9,209 nt of DNA from an uncultured Lachnospiraceae bacterium. Its GTDB lineage: Bacteria; Bacillota_A; Clostridia; Lachnospirales; Lachnospiraceae. The notes under the pieces were generated by a model, which was given only the letters and a program-made list of their open reading frames with translations, searched no databases and was not told where the DNA came from. This document shows positions 5,716 through 9,209 of the stretch, in pieces. Within the stretch, counting starts at the first letter, position 1, and every line of letters starts with the position of its first letter. The translations under genes were made by a program, and so were the position numbers. Location of the stretch: assembly GCA_947177885.1 (NCBI GenBank), contig CAMWWF010000101.1, positions 1 to 9,209 of the forward strand, written 5' to 3'.

Positions 5716-7341
5716 CTACACATATTTCATATCATACAAAATCGCCTTTTCCATCCCCTCCGGAAGCGCTCCGCCATTCTCCTCCAGAGCCAGAAGAATA
5801 TCTTCCCGCAGCGGCTGTGAAATCTTTCCATACATAAACCGGTTTCTGATACCGGACAGCACCTTACGGCTTTCCTCCTCAGGCATCTCCCTGCCATACA
5901 GTCGCACCAGATAAGGCAGACGTTTCCAGGAACTTTCCCTGAGGAGAAGCTTTAAAAGATACCGCTTCTGATGCTCCGCCTCCGATTTGATATAAGCCTC
6001 ATATATCCGCTCCGCCCCCGGATAAAAATCCCGCCTCAAAATGGAAAGATATGCCGCTTTGGATATTTCATTTCTATCGTCCGGAAGATATTGCCACAAA
6101 AGCTCTTCCTCCGTAAAATCTTCCTGATATCCCAGCGCAAGGATGGTACACTTCAATACCCTCCTCTCCGGCCTTTCCAGGCATTTCATAAGCTCGGGCA
6201 AATTGCCGCTTCTGCCAAACTCCGCCAACCCCATAATCGCATACTCCGGCTTATCCTCTCCCAGATGATCCAGATAGTACTCACGGATATCCAGACTGCT
6301 GTGTTGCTCCAGAATATAGACCGCGTACTCCCTCACCCCCCGGCTGCTGTCCAGAAGCATCCTTTCCAGTCCCGGCCAGCAGGTCTTTAAATGCTCATAT
6401 TTATATTCCACAGCTCTCCTGCGGTTCACAGCGGAAGAATCTGTGAGATAGCGCTCCGCCCGCTCCACCGTGCAGTCAGGCCGGGCAAAGATACCTCCTA
6501 TCAAGATTCGTTGCAGACAGGACAGCTTTTCCTGCTGCAAAATGACATCTATCTCCTGAAGGGTAGATACTTTGGAACGCAGCAGCGCTTTGTACAATGC
6601 ACTCCGTGCCGCAGGCTCCATGAGCGGAATCTTACGGATATCTATATCCTTCCACGCCAGAGACAGCCTTGTCTCTATCTGCTCCCATAGCTTTTCCATC
6701 TGGTCTTCTGAGCGGCGATGACAATCCTGCAGACGTTCAAAAGCAGGCATACTGTCGAAAAGCTCCTCCGCACTGACTCTGCATAAATAATCATTCAATA
6801 CCCCGCAGGCGGCAGTCCTGATATCCCGGACCCAGTCGTTCACCCGGAAAAACAGCCAGAAAAGCATTCCGTCGTATTCTGCCATCTCATAGATACACTT
6901 CTCCCTGAAATAGCCGTTTGGATGAAAAGAACCAAGAATCAGCAGATACCGGTATTCCTCTTCCGACAGCTCTTTCTTCACGTTATCCAAAGAGACTTTC
7001 GCCCAGTCGATGAACCATTCCAGGGAAGTAAAATCCCGGAATTGTTCACAGAGTCTGAGCAGCGCCGGCCGCTGTAATCCTCCAAGCTGTCCGGCAACAG
7101 CCTTTCCCGCCCGTCTGACCAGATCAGCGTCATCCGTCGCAAACGCGCTGTAAACGGCTTTCAGTTCGGTAATATCCCCTTCATCCAATTTATCAATCCG
7201 GTTTTCTATCCGGCCCGTCCGCCAATTTTCCCTGCCTGCACTCTCAGACTTTCTTTCTCCGGCAGTCGGAATACTTTTGGATTCCTTTTCCGTTTTTAGG
7301 ACTTTATCCATCATTGCCTTAATCCTGTCCCAATACTGCAT
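5716..7341 (-). CDS. HEAT-repeat-like helical protein (541 aa)
   Basis: The protein is almost entirely helical, with recurring paired-helix units containing Val-Arg/Arg-Arg-Ala turns like those of HEAT/PBS-lyase repeats. Examples are NDWVRDIRTAACGVLNDYL (168-186), DSSAVNRRRAVEYKYEHL (301-318), DSSRGVREYAVYILEQH (331-347), PEYAIMGLAEFGRSGNLPEL (365-384) and PERRVLKCTILALGY (391-405). Residues 15-60 are charged and low in complexity and probably form a linker. No signal peptide, membrane span or enzyme motif was seen, so a cytoplasmic scaffold or protein-binding role is likely. The start at ATG 7341 is preferred because GAGGG lies about 6 bases upstream and the sequence before it in frame looks non-coding. 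It overlaps the end of the upstream gene (stop 7319-7321) by 23 bases, which suggests coupled translation and a shared function. The partner is unknown. Confidence 0.8.
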   Translation of the reverse strand: MQYWDRIKAMMDKVLKTEKESKSIPTAGERKSESAGRENWRTGRIENRIDKLDEGDITELKAVYSAFATDDADLVRRAGKAVAGQLGGLQRPALLRLCEQFRDFTSLEWFIDWAKVSLDNVKKELSEEEYRYLLILGSFHPNGYFREKCIYEMAEYDGMLFWLFFRVNDWVRDIRTAACGVLNDYLCRVSAEELFDSMPAFERLQDCHRRSEDQMEKLWEQIETRLSLAWKDIDIRKIPLMEPAARSALYKALLRSKVSTLQEIDVILQQEKLSCLQRILIGGIFARPDCTVERAERYLTDSSAVNRRRAVEYKYEHLKTCWPGLERMLLDSSRGVREYAVYILEQHSSLDIREYYLDHLGEDKPEYAIMGLAEFGRSGNLPELMKCLERPERRVLKCTILALGYQEDFTEEELLWQYLPDDRNEISKAAYLSILRRDFYPGAERIYEAYIKSEAEHQKRYLLKLLLRESSWKRLPYLVRLYGREMPEEESRKVLSGIRNRFMYGKISQPLREDILLALEENGGALPEGMEKAILYDMKYV

Positions 7342-7834
7342 GACTCGCCCTCTCGGTGCGCTTTGCCAGTTTATGGTAATACCGCATAAACCGGCACACC
7401 TCTTCGTACGTTTCGCGGATCGCTCTCCGGCGCTCCCCGGTGTCCCCAATCTGCTTTGTCCTGGCAAACAGCTCCGCATTGTAATAAAGCACCGCCATGG
7501 AATCCCCCGGGTCGTTATATGCTTCCGGATTCTCCCTCAGACAATTTTTCATATGATCAGCGCCATAGTTCACGCATTCCTCCAGATGCCTGTATCCTTC
7601 TTCCTCTCTTCCGGACAACAGATCCCATACTCCAAAGAGATACTCGTCAGCCCGCCAGGGATGTCTCTGTTCCTGCATCATATCACCCAGCAGCGGCCTG
7701 TCATCTCCTGAACGGGAATCCCACATTGGTCTGCCCGTCCGGGGATTGACCGGCCCCTCACCGGTGACTTTCAGATAATCCAGACGTTCCTCCGCGAAAT
7801 AAGTCTCCAGACTGTCAATCTTCTGCGCTCCCAT
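7319..7834 (-). CDS. Unrecognised helical protein (171 aa), probably missing its true N-terminus through a frameshift
   Basis: From ATG 7834 the frame encodes MGAQKIDSLETYFAEERLDY and ends at TAA 7319-7321. The body has a PVNPRTGRPMWDSRSGDDRP segment rich in Pro, Gly and charged residues. It is followed by long helices (about 70-160) with conserved-looking aromatic and acidic residues. I do not recognise a family and see no membrane or export signal. GGAG lies 8 bases before this ATG, so initiation here is possible. However, the upstream frame starting at 7902 (MNIQDEMKKMFKRVAAGEAE...) has a better site and looks like the natural beginning. Restoring one A in TGGGA-GCGCAG near 7830 would join ...PAEWE to AQKIDSL. 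The HEAT-like gene starts inside its last codons. Confidence 0.65.
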   Translation of the reverse strand: MGAQKIDSLETYFAEERLDYLKVTGEGPVNPRTGRPMWDSRSGDDRPLLGDMMQEQRHPWRADEYLFGVWDLLSGREEEGYRHLEECVNYGADHMKNCLRENPEAYNDPGDSMAVLYYNAELFARTKQIGDTGERRRAIRETYEEVCRFMRYYHKLAKRTERASHAVLGQD

Positions 7835-7902
7835 TCCGCAGGCTCCGCTTCTCCCGCTGCAACCCGCTTAAACATCTTCTTCATCTCATCCTGAATATTC
7901 AT
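7771..7902 (-). pseudogene. Probable out-of-frame N-terminus of the 171-aa protein
   Basis: ATG 7902 is preceded by AGGTG with 5 bases between and begins MNIQDEMKKMFKRVAAGEAE-PAEWE, a credible amphipathic helical protein start. After the WE codons the frame gives RRRLTVWRLISRRN and stops at TGA 7771-7773, a composition unlike the beginning. The point where it loses sense coincides with the start of the 171-aa frame in another phase. I read this as the first 25 codons of the same gene, separated by a single-base loss. The alternative is a short upstream ORF that regulates translation of the gene. Confidence 0.5.
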
Positions 7903-7935
7903 CTTTACACCTATCTGCGTGCATTCAGATCAATT

Positions 7936-7948
7936 GTGTCTCCGACAC
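7936..7948. repeat. Short hairpin in the leader of the 171-aa gene
   Basis: GTGTC-tcc-GACAC forms a perfect 5-base-pair stem with a 3-base loop, 34 bases upstream of ATG 7902. It has no T-run after it, so it is not a standard terminator. It could be an operator half-site pair or chance. Confidence 0.25.
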
Positions 7949-7960
7949 TATTCCACTAAA

Positions 7961-8037
7961 TGTCTGGACTTTACCCCTGATAATGTCAATCGGCTGTCTG
8001 TATACTTAACTGCTAATAATTCTATCATAGCTGTCTG
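7961..8037. repeat. Three TGTCTG copies (two as GCTGTCTG) in one intergenic region
   Basis: TGTCTG occurs at 7961-7966, 7995-8000 and 8032-8037. The last two are extended to GCTGTCTG (7993-8000, 8030-8037). Spacings are 34 and 37 bases. One copy lies inside the promoter spacer proposed here. The motif is short, so chance is a serious possibility. Confidence 0.3.
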
Positions 8038-8047
8038 AATTTTTCTA
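8019..8047 (-). promoter_or_regulatory. Candidate sigma-A promoter for the 171-aa / HEAT gene pair
   Basis: On the minus strand TAGAAA (complement of 8042-8047) and TAGAAT (complement of 8019-8024) are separated by exactly 17 bases. They match the -35 consensus at 4 of 6 and the -10 consensus at 5 of 6 positions. Transcription would start near 8012, about 110 bases before ATG 7902. A CAGACAGC copy lies in the spacer and another about 37 bases downstream, possible regulator contacts. It is a sequence match only. Confidence 0.35.
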
Positions 8048-8104
8048 TCGTTCAACAGGATGATCTTCAGCGGAAAAGGCTGCCTGGAGCAAAGTCATAC
8101 ACGG

Positions 8105-8939
8105 CTACTCCCGGTAATCACTTCTGATAAAGGGCTTGTCAATTTTCGATTCGGTCAGAAGCTTATATTTTTTCGGATGCCGGTAGGCATTACCGAACGT
8201 TTCGCTTTCACGATATTCGCGCAGTTGATCCAGATCAAGCTCGGAAATATAGATTCCTTCCGCACCGCCTGCCTGAAAAATGCAGGTATCTCTCGAACCG
8301 CTCTCGTCCGGCAGATAGGCAACGCCGTCAAACACGGTTGAATTGCCGTTACAGTCAGGCACGGTCTCGGGATAATTGCAGGTAGCAATAGCCGTCATAT
8401 TTTCAAAAGCTCTGGCGCGAAGCTGTGAAAGACGTTTTATTTCCATCGGGCAGGCGTTTGGCACAAAGATGAGCTCCGCGCCTTTCAGCATGAGAATTCT
8501 TGCACTTTCAGGGAATTCTCTGTCATAACAGATCATTGCCCCTGTTTTTACCTTACCGCAGGCTGTATCCAGCGTTGTAACATAGAAGTTATCACCTGCC
8601 GTTAAATTCCTTTCTACATCAAAGTCACAGGTATGTACTTTGGCATAGACAAATTTCAATTCTCAATATCGGTCAAAAAGGACAAGTGAATTGCGGGGTG
8701 CATTCTCATATTTTTCAAGCAGAGTAATTCCAATAGCCATATGAAGCTGCTTTGCAAGTGTGCCAAAAGTATGGATGAATGTCATAGATGCGGTATTCGT
8801 TGCTCCACATTTCGGGAAACAGTGCGATGTCAGCACCTTTTTCTTTTGCCTCTTTACAACATGCTATTCCTTTCTCAAGATTTTCATTTAAATTTTTACA
8901 GGGTGCAATCTGTAATAATGCAATTTTCAGTATACTCAT
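8105..8939 (-). pseudogene. Carbon-nitrogen hydrolase (nitrilase superfamily), disrupted
   Basis: The gene begins at ATG 8939 with AAGGAG 8 bases upstream and reads MSILKIALLQIAPCKNLNEN..., reaching ADIALFPEMWSN with the catalytic Glu43. After RIYD, near 8785, the homologous sequence continues in another frame as FIHTFGTLAKQLHMAIGIT, LLEKYENAPRNSLVLFDRY. It is then interrupted by TGA at 8663-8665, at a place where Gly would be expected, and goes on as ELKFVYAKVHTCDFD to the end at 8105. The catalytic Lys is in VYAKVHT and the catalytic Cys in AMICYDREFPE. The triad is therefore present, but spread over two frames and across a stop. Glu to Lys is only about 57 codons, against roughly 70 in the family, so some 15-20 codons were lost out of frame. 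The longest intact piece (184 codons from TTG 8659) lacks the Glu and should be inactive. It follows the upstream gene by 29 bases. The substrate is not predictable. Confidence 0.85.
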
Positions 8940-8968
8940 TCTTTCAGCTCCTTTTCCTGTTCTCATTC

Positions 8969-9209
8969 TCATATTGCCCCGGGCACCCGGAAATACTGCC
9001 GCTCCTGTGGCTCCCTTACATCATAGGTTACGCACAGATAGAGATTTTCCGCCTCGTATTCCTTCTGTACTGCCCACGCCACGGTCATATTCCTGCTCTC
9101 CTCTCTGGGAACCTGATAATGATAATAATCTGACGCCCCCACATGGGATAAGGATGCGGAAAAATAAGCAGGGGCATTGGATACTATGGACACCCTTCCT
9201 GTATCCGGA
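8969..9209 (-). CDS. C-terminal end of an unrecognised protein (partial)
   Basis: The frame is open from the window edge to TGA 8969-8971 and gives about 79 residues, beginning PDTGRVSIVSNAPAYFSASL. It continues with beta-type segments SDYYHYQVP, NMTVAWAVQKEY and NLYLCVTYDV, and ends QYFRVPGAI. The GTG at 9193 has no special support, so the real start probably lies outside. The alternation of hydrophobic and polar residues suggests a mostly beta domain, perhaps extracytoplasmic, but I cannot name a family. It ends 29 bases before the start of the broken hydrolase and was probably in one operon with it. Confidence 0.6.
   Translation of the reverse strand, partial: PDTGRVSIVSNAPAYFSASLSHVGASDYYHYQVPREESRNMTVAWAVQKEYEAENLYLCVTYDVREPQERQYFRVPGAI

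Noticed and set aside
7342..7479. N-terminal extension of the HEAT-like protein to 587 aa
   Set aside because: This stretch codes for the upstream gene in another frame. The extension (MRSCLPGQSRLGTPGS...) has shadow-like composition, and ATG 7341 has its own GAGGG site.
7986..7991. Perfect TTGACA-like -35 on the minus strand (near 7983-7988)
   Set aside because: No -10-like hexamer occurs 16-18 bases downstream, where the sequence reads CCAGAC/CAGACA/AGACAT.
8940..8972. Earlier start for the hydrolase (MRMRTGKGAERM...) overlapping the previous stop as ATGA
   Set aside because: The AAGGAG lies inside this extension, 8 bases before ATG 8939, and family members begin close to the ILKIALLQ strand.

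Overview
All recognisable genes in this window lie on the minus strand, so transcription runs from high to low coordinates. The G+C content is close to half, Shine-Dalgarno sites of the AGGAGG/AAGGAG type sit 6-9 bases before most starts, and the proteins have a Firmicutes character (PepF oligopeptidase, DUF6597-type AraC regulator, small VOC protein). Together these suggest a gut Clostridia, most likely a Lachnospiraceae member. The family assignment is inference from protein style, not from a marker gene.

Layout in order of transcription. (1) 9209-8969: the C-terminal end of an unrecognised protein that enters from outside the window. (2) 8939-8105: a carbon-nitrogen hydrolase (nitrilase superfamily) that is clearly broken, by an out-of-frame internal deletion near 8785 and an in-frame TGA at 8663-8665. 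(3) 8104-7903: an intergenic stretch with a possible promoter and three TGTCTG/CAGACA copies. (4) 7902-7319: an unrecognised protein whose first 25 codons appear to lie in another reading frame, as if one base were missing. (5) 7341-5716: a large HEAT-repeat-like protein that overlaps gene (4) by 23 bases and is probably translationally coupled to it. (6) 5628-4774: an AraC-family regulator. (7) 4692-3553: a HipA-like / phosphatidylinositol-kinase-like protein kinase with no HipB-type partner. (8) 3552-3299: a GC-rich leader full of inverted repeats. (9) 3298-2378: an alpha/alpha-toroid protein resembling the squalene cyclase / prenyltransferase fold, without recognisable cyclase catalytic motifs. 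(10) 2377-2291: a GC-rich spacer that may be a dispersed repeat. (11) 2266-1919: a small VOC/glyoxalase-fold protein. (12) 1918-1583: a long leader with an extended -10 promoter and two overlapping tiny ORFs, one encoding a hydrophobic peptide. (13) 1582 to the left edge: oligoendopeptidase F, cut by the window boundary.

The genes do not form one obvious pathway. The most operon-like unit is gene (4) plus the HEAT protein. The AraC regulator, HipA-like kinase, toroid protein and VOC protein read as a string of accessory genes with spacers of about 80-250 bases. The two damaged genes, (2) and (4), are close together, which suggests a region under relaxed selection, or sequencing or assembly error for the single-base case. 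No tRNA, rRNA, CRISPR array, transposase or phage structural gene was found.
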